DNA of 6,126 nt from CALEUX01 sp964608615 (GTDB taxonomy: Bacteria > Bacteroidota > Bacteroidia > Bacteroidales > Marinilabiliaceae): contig CAZSQG010000132.1 of assembly GCA_964608615.1 (NCBI GenBank), forward strand, positions 1-6,126, read 5' to 3'. This document shows positions 5,780 to 6,126 of this stretch, piece by piece. The notes below the pieces were generated by a model. That model had not been told where the DNA came from. It saw only the letters and a list, made by a program, of their open reading frames with translations, and did not search any database. A program made the position numbers and the translations under genes. How positions within the stretch are numbered: position 1 is the first letter of the stretch; each line of letters begins with the position of its first letter.

Positions 5780-6126
5780 ATGGAACCAAAAATAAAGGTG
5801 GGTATTGTATCTGCCCCAAGAATTTCTTTCAGTCTTAATGGTAAATTCAAACATGTAGAAACCGGATTGGAATACTCAGGGGATGCAGAAGCAATTCTGA
5901 ATGAAGATACCATTTTACTTATAATCAACAACAAGGAAATAAAGGCCAGCTTCCCTGTTGATTTAGCGGCTGTTTCGTACCAGTCATGCGACTTCACCCT
6001 GCATAAAGTCACCATTGGCATTGATTTTCACTGGGAACGCAAGGAAGACCAAAAATTTAAAGGAGCTCTGCGAATTATAAAAGAGGATAAAAAACTCACT
6101 GCAATTAACATTCTAAAACTGGAAGA
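5780..6126 (+). CDS. SpoIID/LytB-domain protein, N-terminal part (runs off the window)
   Basis: Only the first 115 codons are present; the frame is still open at the window edge. The stretch KVTIGIDFHWERKEDQKFKG (76-95) and the following KLTAINILKLE (105-115) match the region just before the catalytic core of Bacteroidota SpoIID/LytB proteins, where 'VEDYL..V...E' normally follows. SpoIID enzymes are lytic transglycosylases acting on glycan strands stripped of stem peptides, and LytB-like relatives enhance amidases. The catalytic glutamate would lie beyond 6126, so activity cannot be judged. The N-terminus MEPKIKVGIV is not a signal peptide, and no longer start exists: the upstream frame meets a stop at 5747-5749 with no ATG between. 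The protein therefore appears to stay in the cytoplasm. It is 10 bases downstream of the DUF4922 gene and clearly in its operon. Confidence 0.85.
   Translation, partial: MEPKIKVGIVSAPRISFSLNGKFKHVETGLEYSGDAEAILNEDTILLIINNKEIKASFPVDLAAVSYQSCDFTLHKVTIGIDFHWERKEDQKFKGALRIIKEDKKLTAINILKLE

Noticed and set aside
1..6126. Search by eye for CRISPR repeats, tRNA or rRNA genes, insertion-sequence ends or transposase, toxin-antitoxin or phage-defence genes.
   Set aside because: No regularly spaced repeats, cloverleaf-like segments, rRNA-like sequence or transposase motifs were seen; all large open frames are explained by the genes listed.

Overview
The window looks like chromosomal DNA of a Bacteroidota bacterium, probably an anaerobic or marine Bacteroidales/Marinilabiliales relative. 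The grounds are AT-rich DNA with Lys/Asn/Ile-rich proteins, gene starts without clear Shine-Dalgarno sequences, and a gene set (DUF4922 protein, signal-less SpoIID/LytB protein, GT2 glycosyltransferase beside murQ and a BadF/BadG-type sugar kinase) that I associate with this phylum. The lineage is inferred from gene content, not from a marker gene.

Layout. A GntR/FadR-type regulator (108-836, +) faces a two-gene operon on the minus strand. A strong hairpin at 865-895 separates them and can terminate both transcripts. The minus operon runs from a BadF/BadG/NAGK-type amino-sugar kinase (2624-1788) into murQ, the MurNAc-6-phosphate etherase (1771-923), with a 16-base gap. Next comes a 735-base interval without an intact gene (2625-3359). 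It holds inverted repeats and what I read as a decayed fragment of a golvesin/'xanthan lyase'-type protein. A second operon then runs rightward: a two-module GT2 glycosyltransferase (3360-4838), a DUF4922 protein with HIT/GalT-like nucleotidyltransferase motifs (4831-5769, 8-base overlap with the gene before) and a SpoIID/LytB-domain protein (5780 to the window edge, 10-base gap).

How the genes fit together. Kinase plus MurQ is a standard cytoplasmic peptidoglycan amino-sugar salvage pair: phosphorylate MurNAc (or GlcNAc), then remove the lactyl ether to give GlcNAc-6-P. SpoIID proteins act on or bind peptidoglycan glycan strands. The fresh point is that the rightward operon puts a SpoIID-fold protein with no signal peptide beside a predicted cytoplasmic nucleotidyltransferase-fold protein and a glycosyltransferase. 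This suggests an uncharacterised cytoplasmic pathway that handles a muropeptide- or glycan-derived sugar. That link is inference from gene neighbourhood; the individual family calls rest on visible motifs.
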